From contig JAGGYO010000350.1 of the NCBI GenBank assembly GCA_021162505.1, forward strand, positions 1-17,370: 17,370 nt of DNA, given 5' to 3'. The DNA is from a bacterium (lineage in GTDB: Bacteria; AUK180). A program made the translations under genes and the position numbers. Shown here in pieces: positions 7,916-16,565 of the stretch (the stretch's first letter is position 1; the number at the start of each line of letters is the position of its first letter). The notes under the pieces were generated by a model. That model made no database searches, had not been told where the DNA came from, and saw only the letters and a program-made list of their open reading frames with translations.

Positions 7916-8843
7916 AATAAATTATCAGAAATATTGGAATAGAAATAATTGAAGTTACATAAGACCAAAATATTGAACTATATATATAATCATGTCCTCT
8001 CTTGTTTATGGGGTATCTCTCTGAAATAATAGCTAAATTTGTTGCCGGCGGTGTAATAGTAACCATAAAAAGGACTGCTTTCAATACACTGTTCAAGTGA
8101 ATAAAATGAAGTATGCCCAGAAAGATCAAAGGGTAAAGGAAATTTTTTATTATAACAAAACGAAGGGTCTCTTTACCATATACTTTCGTTTTATTAAATG
8201 GGATCTGTGATAATATGCCTCCCAATACGAGCATGATGCCGTAAACACCGATTAAACCCAAAATATTCAAGGATTTGAATACAAAGGGAGGTATAATCTT
8301 TTTCGTATTGATAACTGCCAATATAATGGCAAGAATAGTTATAATAAATGGGGTTGGCAATGATCTTATATCAATCTTTTTATTCTTTCCTGTGATAAGA
8401 TAAACGCCAAGTGACCATAATAAAAAGCTTACCAAAAGGGTATACATAAAATTAAAAATGATAGCATCGTTCTTTGAAGTATCTCTAAAAATTTCCAAAA
8501 TTATAGGTAAAACAAGATATCCTGCATTTGTAAAAGTCAGCATGGCGGTGAATTCCGATAAAAATTTGATCTTCATGGCTTTTCTTAAAAATAACGACAT
8601 TATATAAGATAGGAAAAGTACAAATAATGTGAAAAGGGGAATGTACCAGTAATCCTTTAAAAGGGTCATATTAAAATGGAGTATGAATTTATTCAAGATG
8701 AGTGCGGGAATAAGAAATTCAACAAATAATTTGCTAAGCACAGAAAGGTATTTCTTTGAAATGAAATATCTGAAGATGATGAATCCCACGAACATTATAG
8801 AAAATGTTTTAATGAGAAAAAGCAAAATATTATGTGATATCAT
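7899..8843 (-). CDS. AEC (auxin efflux carrier) family transporter
   Basis: Inner-membrane carrier of 314 residues, hydrophobic throughout with roughly ten predicted membrane helices, as is usual for the family. Diagnostic segments are FTNAGYLVLPIILEIF near the middle of the first half and TITPPATNLAIISERY near the C-terminus; the latter is the conserved TPPATN(L/T)A region. Bacterial members move small organic acids or amino acids, but the substrate cannot be predicted here. Its ATG overlaps the stop of tsaE (ATGA, 8840-8843), so it is the last gene of the operon and translationally coupled. It ends inside tonB on the other strand. Confidence 0.88.
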   Translation of the reverse strand: MISHNILLFLIKTFSIMFVGFIIFRYFISKKYLSVLSKLFVEFLIPALILNKFILHFNMTLLKDYWYIPLFTLFVLFLSYIMSLFLRKAMKIKFLSEFTAMLTFTNAGYLVLPIILEIFRDTSKNDAIIFNFMYTLLVSFLLWSLGVYLITGKNKKIDIRSLPTPFIITILAIILAVINTKKIIPPFVFKSLNILGLIGVYGIMLVLGGILSQIPFNKTKVYGKETLRFVIIKNFLYPLIFLGILHFIHLNSVLKAVLFMVTITPPATNLAIISERYPINKRGHDYIYSSIFWSYVTSIISIPIFLIIYFMVPL

Positions 8844-9271
8844 TTTTCAAATTTATATACATTGATCAAGCGTTTATTTTCATTCAATTTCTTGATCTCT
8901 ATCAATAGATCCAATTCTCTAATATCTTTTCCCAATCTTTCCGCCCATTCGATCAATACATAATTTCCCGAAGATATTATATCCCAAAATCCGAAATCAT
9001 CTTCAAAATGAGAATATCTATATAGGTCAATATGAAAATATTCTTTTTTATCATTTATGTATATATTTACGATATTAAATGAGGGAGAAACAATATTCTC
9101 CGGTAAAACGCCGAATGCTGAAAAATAACCTTTACAAAAAATCGTTTTTCCCGCGCCAAGATCACCGGATAGTCCAATTGTTTTAAACTCATATTTATTG
9201 GCAATTCCCCTTGCAATTTCAATTGTTTCTTCTTCGCCCTTTGAGGTAAAACTATCAATTAAAATAGTCAT
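8840..9271 (-). CDS. tsaE: tRNA t6A-modification ATPase TsaE
   Basis: Cytoplasmic P-loop ATPase that works with TsaB and TsaD to make N6-threonylcarbamoyladenosine at position 37 of ANN-decoding tRNAs. It has 143 residues, normal for the family. Walker A is GDLGAGKT at 36-43. SPSFN (62-66) matches the family's SPTF motif, HIDLYR (80-85) is the Walker B region, and IEWAERLG lies at 107-114. Its start overlaps the end of thiL by 17 bp without a Shine-Dalgarno, so coupling is likely. tsaB and tsaD are not in the window. Confidence 0.93.
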   Translation of the reverse strand: MTILIDSFTSKGEEETIEIARGIANKYEFKTIGLSGDLGAGKTIFCKGYFSAFGVLPENIVSPSFNIVNIYINDKKEYFHIDLYRYSHFEDDFGFWDIISSGNYVLIEWAERLGKDIRELDLLIEIKKLNENKRLINVYKFEK

Positions 9272-10160
9272 TTCTATTTTTTACACGGAGGTGGTCAATT
9301 TCAACGCCCTTCCCCTTTATTACTTCACCAATAAGATGTGCAAAGTCAAGTATCTTAGGTGAAGTAAAAAGGATCTCATAGTCATCACCACCTGAGATTA
9401 CACCATTGTTCGGGTTTATATTCAGGAAATCAGCAAATTTACGGATCTCTTTGTGTATGGGGATGTTTTTTTGTTCTAAGTGCAACCTTACATTTGATCC
9501 ACTTGCAATGCGTTGGGCATCGGCAATTAAACCGTCCGATATATCAATGGCGCTATTTATATCTTTATTTTCTATATATCTTGCGAGAAATTTTTTTTTG
9601 GGTAATGAAAAATAATGGTAGTGGTTTTTTAAAAATTCAAATCCGTCTATATTTTCTTTTATAGCCTTTAAACCGAAATAAGATAATCCTGTATATCCCG
9701 ATAGATAAACATTATCACCGATTTTAGCATTTGATCTTTTATAGAGATATCTTTCCTTTTGTATTCCAATGATGATCATAGTCAATCTCTTTTTTGCCGA
9801 ATAATTAAAATCCCCGCCAATGATATTTATATTGAAAGTTTTGGATAATCTCTTTATTATGGGAATTGAATTTTTTGTATCATCTTTTTTCATACTGCTG
9901 AATATCATTCCGAATTTTGGAACACCTCCCATTGCATATATATCAGAAATATTTCTGACGAATAATTTACTAAATACCATTTCCAAAGATTCATTTTTTA
10001 AAAAATGACTTTCTTCGTTAAGTCCATCACCGGTTATTAAATAATTCAAACCCTTGGGTCCTTGAATAATAGCACAATCATCTCCGATCCCTGTCCTTAG
10101 TAGTTCATCATTTTTTAAGAAACTTTTCTTCAATATCTCTACAAATTCAATTTCATTCAT
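9255..10160 (-). CDS. thiL: Thiamine-monophosphate kinase
   Basis: Phosphorylates thiamine monophosphate to thiamine diphosphate with ATP, the last step of cofactor synthesis; cytoplasmic. It has 301 residues, a little shorter than typical. Family motifs are GDDCAI (26-31), the metal-binding GDG at 44-46 followed by EESHF, NISDIYAMGG (70-79), GGDFNYS near 115, and DISDGL in the second half. The usual TTDMLVEGVHF segment reads ITGDGLNEESHF; the metal-binding Asp is kept. ATG overlaps the previous stop (ATGA, 10157-10160). No other thiamine genes are nearby and no TPP riboswitch is seen. Confidence 0.92.
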   Translation of the reverse strand: MNEIEFVEILKKSFLKNDELLRTGIGDDCAIIQGPKGLNYLITGDGLNEESHFLKNESLEMVFSKLFVRNISDIYAMGGVPKFGMIFSSMKKDDTKNSIPIIKRLSKTFNINIIGGDFNYSAKKRLTMIIIGIQKERYLYKRSNAKIGDNVYLSGYTGLSYFGLKAIKENIDGFEFLKNHYHYFSLPKKKFLARYIENKDINSAIDISDGLIADAQRIASGSNVRLHLEQKNIPIHKEIRKFADFLNINPNNGVISGGDDYEILFTSPKILDFAHLIGEVIKGKGVEIDHLRVKNRNDYFN

Positions 10161-11626
10161 AGTTCTTTTATGGCAAGATCCAATTTATCAAGTATCTTTG
10201 TAATATGAATATTAGTGATCTCGTTTTTTTCTTCTAATAATTCAGCGGTTCGCCCAATTAAGTATGTAGCCAAATTGACTGCATCATGCAAGGAATAACC
10301 CTGTGCCCACAAACCACCCAATAATCCTGCAAGGCCATCTCCTGTTCCGCCTTTAGACATATATGCAGATGCATGCGGCTGAATATATATCTCACCTAAG
10401 CCATCTGCGAAATATGCAAATTGACCCTTGACCAAAACAGGCATTTTGAATTTTTTTGTAAATTTTTTCATTGCTTCAAAAATATCATCTTCTTTCGGGA
10501 AGATCTTACCGAATTCACCCAAATGGGGGGTTATTATATATTCAAATTGCGGTTTATTGTTTTTAATGAAATTAAAGGCAGGTAAAATCGCGTCAGCATC
10601 AATTACGACCTTTCCATTGTAGTATTGCAGTAAATTCTCTATGAACTTTTCAATATTTTTTGTTTTGCCCATACCCGGACCAAGGATAATTACATCTAAT
10701 GTTTGTAAAAATTCAATATTTTCTTTCCCTATCTCCGGTGAAAAATATCCGGCTTTTTGCGGGAATTTTACTTCAATGATCTCCGGAGGAAATCCGGTTA
10801 CCTCAATACTTTCGGGTATTATGGCATAAAACATTCCTGCCCCGCTTTTCAGTGATCCCACAGATGAAATTATGGGAGCTCCTTTATAATGTTCGCTTCC
10901 GGAAATTATACCCACTTTTCCACGGTCGTATTTATTAAAACCGAGGTCATACTCTTTCAATACGGGAAGATCAAAGGTGTTTACTTTAGAATCCAGAAAT
11001 CTTGGCGGTGTGGTAATATTATCCAAAAATGCTCTCTTATAAAACTTTGCCCCGTCATTTTGAAAAAACCCCCTTTTATATGCACCAAATGTAGTAACCA
11101 TCTGACTTTTTACACAAGTCCCCAATATTTTCCCGCTATTTGCATCTAATCCCGAGGGAATATCCATGGAAAGTATGAAATTATCACTTTTTTGCTCATT
11201 TATCCAATTAATTATATCCTTATATGCTCCTTGGACCGCTTTATTTAGCCCTGTACCGAAAATAGCATCAACAATAAGATGATCCCTAATGGAGAGCCCT
11301 AATATTTTTTCATATGGATACATGGGAATGTTAAGTTTCTTACAAATAGTGTAATTTCTTTTTGCCGCGTCTGCTTTTGGAGTGTTATTTTTATATATCT
11401 TTACCTCTATGCCGCGGGTAAATAATTGCCTGGCAATACCATATCCGTCCCCCGAATTATTTCCGCTCCCGCAAATTACTATTGCCTTTTCTTTGACAAT
11501 GTCCTTGATCATTTCATAGGAAAAACGGGCAGCATTTTCCATAAGAATATCCCCGCTTATCTTATAATTCTTAATTGTTCTCTCATCAATATTTTTCATT
11601 TGTTGAGATGAAAATACAGGTTCCAT
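10157..11626 (-). CDS. nnrD: Bifunctional NAD(P)H-hydrate epimerase / ADP-dependent dehydratase (NnrE-NnrD fusion)
   Basis: Repairs hydrated NADH and NADPH. The N-terminal epimerase (YjeF_N, about 1-215) interconverts R and S hydrates, and the C-terminal kinase-like domain (about 225-489) dehydrates the S form. The epimerase shows MENAA at 29-33, GSGNNSGDGYG at 53-63, IFGTGL and MDIPSGLDANSG. The dehydratase shows GSEHYKGA, ILGPGMGKT, VIDADA, TPHLGEF and GGTGDG at 426-431, with catalytic Asp430. At 489 residues it matches E. coli YjeF-type fusions. It starts one base after obg ends, with GAGGAGG inside the obg stop region as a strong ribosome binding site. Confidence 0.95.
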   Translation of the reverse strand: MEPVFSSQQMKNIDERTIKNYKISGDILMENAARFSYEMIKDIVKEKAIVICGSGNNSGDGYGIARQLFTRGIEVKIYKNNTPKADAAKRNYTICKKLNIPMYPYEKILGLSIRDHLIVDAIFGTGLNKAVQGAYKDIINWINEQKSDNFILSMDIPSGLDANSGKILGTCVKSQMVTTFGAYKRGFFQNDGAKFYKRAFLDNITTPPRFLDSKVNTFDLPVLKEYDLGFNKYDRGKVGIISGSEHYKGAPIISSVGSLKSGAGMFYAIIPESIEVTGFPPEIIEVKFPQKAGYFSPEIGKENIEFLQTLDVIILGPGMGKTKNIEKFIENLLQYYNGKVVIDADAILPAFNFIKNNKPQFEYIITPHLGEFGKIFPKEDDIFEAMKKFTKKFKMPVLVKGQFAYFADGLGEIYIQPHASAYMSKGGTGDGLAGLLGGLWAQGYSLHDAVNLATYLIGRTAELLEEKNEITNIHITKILDKLDLAIKEL

Positions 11627-12904
11627 TTAGTCCTCCTCAATATAAGTAAATTCCATCTTTCCTATTACTACAATATCACCATCTCGAATACCGCTTTTTC
11701 TGAGTATTTTATCAATACCATTAAGTTTCAAATAACGCTTAAAAAAGTATATGGTATCATATTGTTCAAAATTCAATCTTTTAACATCTTTTTCGATCTT
11801 TCCGTAAATGTAAAATACATTATTTTTTACAATGACCTCTTTGACAAGGGCTTCTTTTTTATAAACTATATGCTTTTTGTTTGCATCGCTACGGGTGTTT
11901 TCTATTGGAATGCTTTGTAATTCTTCATCCATTTTATACAATAGTTTATTTAAGTTTATCTTATTTTTTGCCGAAATGAACTCCGGAGTTTCAGAAAATT
12001 GTTTTCCCAATTTCTTTATCTCCTCTTCAGTCAAAAGATCAATTTTATTAACGGCTATGATCGACCTATTTTCAACAAGGTTCTTGTTAAAAGCCCGCAG
12101 CTCATTCTCCAATTTTTGCTTTTGCTTAATAAGATTTCTCTCTTCTTTATTATCAGGGTCTAATAAATAGACCATTATCCGGCATCTTTCAATATGTTTT
12201 AGAAACCTATGACCAACTCCTTTGCCTTCATGTGCTCCCTCTATCAATCCGGGTATATCTGCTACGATAAAATCATGTCCGTTCTTTAAAAAAACAATGC
12301 CAAGATGAGGTGTCAGCGTGGTAAATGGATAGTTAGCAATCTTGGGCTTTGCATTGGATATCTTTGAGATAAGAGTTGATTTGCCTGCATTTGGAAAACC
12401 TACCAAAGCAATATCCGCAAGGAGTTTCAGCTCAACTATATATTTTTGTTCATCTGTTTCTTCACCTTTCAAAGCAAATGAGGGCTTTACCATTCTTGAA
12501 GATTTAAACCTTGCATTACCGAAGCCGCCTTTTCCGCCCTTTAGTAAAATTACTTCTTCTTTATCTTTTGTAAAATCATAGATCTTTTCATGATCTTCAT
12601 TATAAATAATAGTTCCTATTGGAACCCCTATAACAAGATCTTCACCTCTTTTACCTTTTTTGCTTTTTCCGCCGCCGTGTTCGCCGCTGGCGGCTTTTAA
12701 ATGATGTACGAACCTGAATTTACTTAAAGACCTTATATTTTTATCCGAGGAAATGATCACATTTCCTCCATCCCCACCATCACCGCCTGCGGGCCCACCC
12801 TTTGCTCGATGTGATTCCTGCAAAAATGCAACCGTTCCATCTCCACCATATCCGGCTTTCAAATAAAGTTCAACATAATCAAGAAAATTTACCGGAGCAA
12901 CCAT
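11627..12904 (-). CDS. obg: GTPase Obg/CgtA
   Basis: Essential GTPase for late assembly of the 50S ribosomal subunit, also linked to the stringent response. It has 425 residues in three parts. The glycine-rich Obg fold spans about 1-160 (KAGYGGDGTVAF, KGGPAGGDGGDGGNV). The G domain follows, with G1 GFPNAGKS at 169-176, switch I NYPFTTLTPHLG, G3 DIPGLIEGAHEGKGVG and G4 NKID. The C-terminal OCT domain spans about 350-425, ending FTYIEED. AAAGGAG precedes the ATG. The start overlaps the upstream NYN gene by 16 bp. The ribosomal protein genes rplU and rpmA, often found beside obg, are absent here. Confidence 0.97.
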   Translation of the reverse strand: MVAPVNFLDYVELYLKAGYGGDGTVAFLQESHRAKGGPAGGDGGDGGNVIISSDKNIRSLSKFRFVHHLKAASGEHGGGKSKKGKRGEDLVIGVPIGTIIYNEDHEKIYDFTKDKEEVILLKGGKGGFGNARFKSSRMVKPSFALKGEETDEQKYIVELKLLADIALVGFPNAGKSTLISKISNAKPKIANYPFTTLTPHLGIVFLKNGHDFIVADIPGLIEGAHEGKGVGHRFLKHIERCRIMVYLLDPDNKEERNLIKQKQKLENELRAFNKNLVENRSIIAVNKIDLLTEEEIKKLGKQFSETPEFISAKNKINLNKLLYKMDEELQSIPIENTRSDANKKHIVYKKEALVKEVIVKNNVFYIYGKIEKDVKRLNFEQYDTIYFFKRYLKLNGIDKILRKSGIRDGDIVVIGKMEFTYIEED

Positions 12905-13338
12905 TTTATAAACTCCTTTCTTTTGGATTCATTCTTTTTATTGCGGAAAAAGTACTTAAATTCCGAATCCTCTAATTTTGCTTTTAAAATACCAATAAAT
13001 TCTTCACAGAAAAGGACTGCACAGCCCTTATTTGTGGCTTTTGAAAATACCGCTCTATCTGATGAGACCAAAATAGAACTCTCAGGGTTTTCCCCAATTT
13101 TCTTTACCATTTCTATATCAGCACTTTTGCCTTTTTTAGTATATATCAAATGGATATTCCCGGACATTTCCTCTTTTTCATTTTTTTCATTGCCATCGAA
13201 ATAAAGGAATACAGTGATATCTTTTCTTAAAGCTGAAAACGCCTGTATTTTTTCAATAACAAGCTCTCTACCTTTTGTAAATTCCTCATTTTTGAACATT
13301 TTAAATAAGAGATTATATCCGTCTATTATTAGATTCAT
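12889..13338 (-). CDS. YacP/Rae1-like NYN-domain (PIN-fold) ribonuclease
   Basis: Small predicted RNase of 149 residues. The N-terminus MNLIIDGYNLL is the family signature, with acidic Asp6. Further candidate metal ligands are Asp48 (LYFDGN), Asp74 (SADIEMV) and Asp94 (SSDRAV), spaced as in NYN/PIN nucleases. Bacillus Rae1 (YacP) cuts mRNA in the ribosomal A site; whether this shorter protein does so is inference. The family call is good, the ribosome role tentative. Its ATG overlaps the hslU stop (ATGA, 13335-13338), and obg follows with overlap, so a ribosome-related role fits the neighbours. The C-terminus is strongly basic (NKKNESKRKEF), consistent with RNA binding. Confidence 0.82.
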   Translation of the reverse strand: MNLIIDGYNLLFKMFKNEEFTKGRELVIEKIQAFSALRKDITVFLYFDGNEKNEKEEMSGNIHLIYTKKGKSADIEMVKKIGENPESSILVSSDRAVFSKATNKGCAVLFCEEFIGILKAKLEDSEFKYFFRNKKNESKRKEFIKWLLR

Positions 13339-14663
13339 AGAATATAATCGCTAAGGTCCTCTTTTTGCTTCATGGTTGCCAGTTTTGCTTGAACGAATTT
13401 TCTATCTATTTTTAATTTTTCATTATTATAAGGAACATTAAAAGAAGTATCCTCAAGAATATACTCCATAACGGTGAACAATCTTCTTGCTCCAATATTT
13501 TCTCGTGTCTGATTCAATGTATATGAAAAAGTTGCGATCTCATTGATCCCATCTTTGGTAAATTTTAAATCAAGGTTCTCAGTACCTAAAAGCGCAATAT
13601 ATTGCTTGATCAATGAGCTCTCGGGTTCTACGAGTATCCTTTTAAAATCGTCTGCCGTTAGAGGCAATAACTCCACTCTTAAGGGGAATCTACCCTGAAG
13701 TTCAGGGATCAGATCAGAGGGTTTGGACACATTAAAAGCTCCAGCGCCAATAAAAAGGATATGTGCTGTATCTATAACCCCGTACCTTGTATTTACTTTT
13801 GTTCCCTCAACAAGGGGTAATAGATCTCTTTGAACTCCCTCTCTTGAAATATCCGGTCCGCTTGAATTTGAATAATTTCCTGCTATTTTATCTAGTTCAT
13901 CTATAAAAACAATGCCTTCGTTCTGAACCCTGTTTTTTGCTTCCAAGATAACATCGTCCCTGTTTATTAGTTTTTCTTTCTCTTCATCAAGGAACATTTC
14001 ATAAGCATCTTTTGCCTTCATTTTTCTTTTTTTCTTATCACCGCTCTTGAACATTCCTTTGAATATATCGGAAAATGAGAAATCTATTTCTTCGGCACCT
14101 TGATTTGAAAAATATTCGATCTTAGGCATGGGTTTCATTTCTTTTACCTCAACCTCAATTTCCTTATTATTAAACTCACCTTTTTCCCATTTACTTTTTA
14201 CAAATTCTCTTGCTTTATTTTCTTCACCATCAATACTTCCTGCACCTAATATTGCAGCAATGATTCTCTTTTTTGCCAATGTTCTTGCTTTCTTTTCTAC
14301 AATTTTAACCTTTTCGTTCTTAACGATATTTATCCCTATCTCAACTAGATCTCGTATCATTGATTCTACATCTCTACCCACATAACCCACTTCGGTGAAT
14401 TTTGTTGCTTCCAATTTTATAAAAGGAGATCCGGTAAGTTGCGACAATCTTCTTGCTATCTCAGTTTTACCTACACCGGTGGGTCCGATCATTATGATGT
14501 TTTTAGGATAGATCTCTCTTTGCATTTGTGGGGAGAGTTGTTTTCTTCTCCATCTGTTCCTTAATGCAATTGAAACAACCTTCTTAGCATCATTTTGTCC
14601 TACAATGTATTTGTCAAGTTCTGAAACAACTTTTTTGGGTTCATAGTTATTAAAATATCCCAT
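13335..14663 (-). CDS. hslU: HslU, ATPase subunit of the HslUV protease
   Basis: AAA+ unfoldase that feeds substrates to the HslV peptidase; 442 residues, the canonical length. Visible are Walker A GPTGVGKT at 60-67, pore loop GYVG at 93-96, a charged I-domain (about 110-235), Walker B VFIDELD with Asp255 and Glu256, and GRFPLRVEL. The C-terminal tail, EDLSDYIL, resembles the HslU tail that docks into HslV and opens it, which argues that an HslV partner exists. No hslV is in the window. AGGAG precedes the ATG, 9 bp after the GGDEF gene. Confidence 0.97.
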   Translation of the reverse strand: MGYFNNYEPKKVVSELDKYIVGQNDAKKVVSIALRNRWRRKQLSPQMQREIYPKNIIMIGPTGVGKTEIARRLSQLTGSPFIKLEATKFTEVGYVGRDVESMIRDLVEIGINIVKNEKVKIVEKKARTLAKKRIIAAILGAGSIDGEENKAREFVKSKWEKGEFNNKEIEVEVKEMKPMPKIEYFSNQGAEEIDFSFSDIFKGMFKSGDKKKRKMKAKDAYEMFLDEEKEKLINRDDVILEAKNRVQNEGIVFIDELDKIAGNYSNSSGPDISREGVQRDLLPLVEGTKVNTRYGVIDTAHILFIGAGAFNVSKPSDLIPELQGRFPLRVELLPLTADDFKRILVEPESSLIKQYIALLGTENLDLKFTKDGINEIATFSYTLNQTRENIGARRLFTVMEYILEDTSFNVPYNNEKLKIDRKFVQAKLATMKQKEDLSDYIL

Positions 14664-14672
14664 ATATATCTC

Positions 14673-16523
14673 CTACTCTATAATGTCAACACGGTTCCTA
14701 CCGTGATCTTTTGCTTTATATAGACCTCTATCGGCCTTTTTTATTAAGGTTTCCTTGTCTTGTCCATGTTCAGGAAAATGGGCGACACCGATACTTACCG
14801 TGATCTTTGTAACTTCTTTCCCAACATCCAAATGACTATTTTCAATATTTTTTCTAATACGCTGAGCAACATCTATACCCTTTTCTAAATTTACATCCTG
14901 TATAATGGCAATGAATTCTTCTCCACCGTAACGCCCGCAATAATCCTTATCCTTTACGGTCTTAGAGAGAATATTTGAAACCTTTTTTAATACAATATCA
15001 CCGACCTTATGTCCGTAAGTATCATTAAATATTTTAAAATGGTCAATATCCAGCATGAATACACAAAATTCTTTTGGAGTACCTTGATATTTCTCTATAA
15101 TATCCAATAAGATCTCCTGGATCTTTTTATGGTTATAAAGTCCGGTTAGACCGTCCCTATTAGCAAGGGACGAAAATTTCTCCAATAATAATCGGTTCTC
15201 AATTATCTGTTCAAGATTTTCCTTTAAGATATTGAACATCTTCAATTCATTTTTGGAAATCTTACCGGATTTATTTGCTTCTATTACTGCAATATAATTT
15301 TTGTCTATCTTCGTTTTAATTGGAATGGTGATAACATGATCTGTGCCGGGTAAACTCTTCAAAGAACCGGAAAAGTTTAATGAAATAGGCGAGTTACGCT
15401 CAACCTTTAAAATATTTACTTCGTCCTTTATCAATGTAGCCGAAAGGAAATGATTGGGTGTGAGAGCAAGCCATTTATTTAAAATAACATCCGTATTAGA
15501 AGCATAGATTGCTTTATAATATTCGGGAGATACTTCAATGAAATTGTATTTTTCTACATGGATCATTTTACTTAAAAGCTCATGAACTGTTTTTGCAATG
15601 CTGGGTATTTTACCCTGTTTATTTAATCGTTCCAGGGCTTCATAAAAGAATTTGAATTCTTCTTTGTCCCAAAGGAGTTTCCTTAAATGTCCGATCTCTT
15701 GAAAAAAAAGATCAATTTCGGATAAACTATGTTCATAAAATTCTCTATATTTCTTAAAAATACTCCCATTGCTTGTAACGATGCCTAATATTGCTCTTGT
15801 TCTATTGTTCAAGACCACCGGCTGAATAATAAGTCCCTGTATCTCTAAAGGGATATTGAAGATCAAAAGTTCCTTGCCTTTATCCTCTAAAATCCCGCTC
15901 TTATATATCGTATTTTTTGATATCACATTATTTAAAATAGGAATAGATCTGTATGGCAGCTTTCCCTTCAGCAATTTCTTGTCATTACTTTTATAGAGTT
16001 CGATCTTATTTCCACTTACCCTATACATGAAAAACAAAATATCATTATCTCTTTTCTTTAAAAGATCTATTTTCTCATCAAGATGTTTCTCAAATTTTTT
16101 TAGGAGAGCACTTTCGGTCTTTTCCTCAAAATTGATTATATGTGATTTAAAATCAAAATTAGTTTGGGTGCGGGGAAAATATTGAGAAATGAAATATCTT
16201 TTAAAAGCGAGCAGAGAGAAAATCCCAAGGATGGTTAAGATAAATTCCAAGATATTCCATGTAAGTATGTGTGTTATGGCAGATAGTAAATATATTAAAA
16301 GGTAGAGCAATATATCGTATAGATCAAAGACAAATACTCCAATGATCAATGCTAAAATAAGCATAAAGTAGAAATTGACACCACCGGAATTAAAAGTCCC
16401 AGTAATTATGAGAAATATTATGGATAGCACCATAAAAAAGATAGTTCTGTGGATTGCCTCTTTGTGGTGATATAAAAAGTAAAGAGATCCAATATTCAAA
16501 AGAATAAATAATGCTATATCCAT
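14673..16523 (-). CDS. Membrane-anchored GGDEF-domain diguanylate cyclase
   Basis: Predicted to make cyclic di-GMP at the inner membrane; 616 residues. Residues 1-112 hold several hydrophobic helices (about five). Residues about 120-445 are a soluble sensor region that looks like two GAF-like modules; this is inference, as no diagnostic motif is visible. The GGDEF domain (about 451-614) begins NRDGLTGLYNH, contains MLDIDHFKIFNDTYGH and has active-site GGEEF at 533-537. The product-inhibition RxxD site reads KDKD (524-527), so the key Arg is Lys and feedback inhibition may be weak. It is the first gene of the minus-strand operon. ATG follows an extended -10 box by 7 bases without a Shine-Dalgarno, suggesting a leaderless message. 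Confidence 0.92.
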   Translation of the reverse strand: MDIALFILLNIGSLYFLYHHKEAIHRTIFFMVLSIIFLIITGTFNSGGVNFYFMLILALIIGVFVFDLYDILLYLLIYLLSAITHILTWNILEFILTILGIFSLLAFKRYFISQYFPRTQTNFDFKSHIINFEEKTESALLKKFEKHLDEKIDLLKKRDNDILFFMYRVSGNKIELYKSNDKKLLKGKLPYRSIPILNNVISKNTIYKSGILEDKGKELLIFNIPLEIQGLIIQPVVLNNRTRAILGIVTSNGSIFKKYREFYEHSLSEIDLFFQEIGHLRKLLWDKEEFKFFYEALERLNKQGKIPSIAKTVHELLSKMIHVEKYNFIEVSPEYYKAIYASNTDVILNKWLALTPNHFLSATLIKDEVNILKVERNSPISLNFSGSLKSLPGTDHVITIPIKTKIDKNYIAVIEANKSGKISKNELKMFNILKENLEQIIENRLLLEKFSSLANRDGLTGLYNHKKIQEILLDIIEKYQGTPKEFCVFMLDIDHFKIFNDTYGHKVGDIVLKKVSNILSKTVKDKDYCGRYGGEEFIAIIQDVNLEKGIDVAQRIRKNIENSHLDVGKEVTKITVSIGVAHFPEHGQDKETLIKKADRGLYKAKDHGRNRVDIIE

Positions 16524-16530
16524 AAGGGAA

Positions 16531-16559
16531 ATTTTACCATAAAATCCTTTTTTTTACAA
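16531..16559 (-). promoter_or_regulatory. Promoter of the GGDEF-hslU-obg operon, leaderless layout
   Basis: On the minus strand, TTGTAA (16559-16554), a 17-bp spacer and TAAAAT (16536-16531), preceded by TGG to give an extended -10. Transcription would start at 16524 or 16523, i.e. at the GGDEF ATG. No Shine-Dalgarno precedes that ATG, and an in-frame TAA about 10 codons upstream excludes a much longer protein. Both promoter elements and the exact spacing support the call; the start site itself is inferred. Confidence 0.65.
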
Positions 16560-16565
16560 CCCGAT

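Noticed and set aside
10157..10200. TPP riboswitch before thiL
   Set aside because: thiL is embedded in an operon with a 4-bp overlap to the previous gene, leaving no room, and no conserved thi-box sequence is seen.
10889..11149. Plus-strand open frame of 86 codons opposite nnrE-nnrD
   Set aside because: It lies wholly antisense to a gene with well conserved motifs, has no Shine-Dalgarno or recognisable domain, and is typical of shadow frames in AT-rich DNA.
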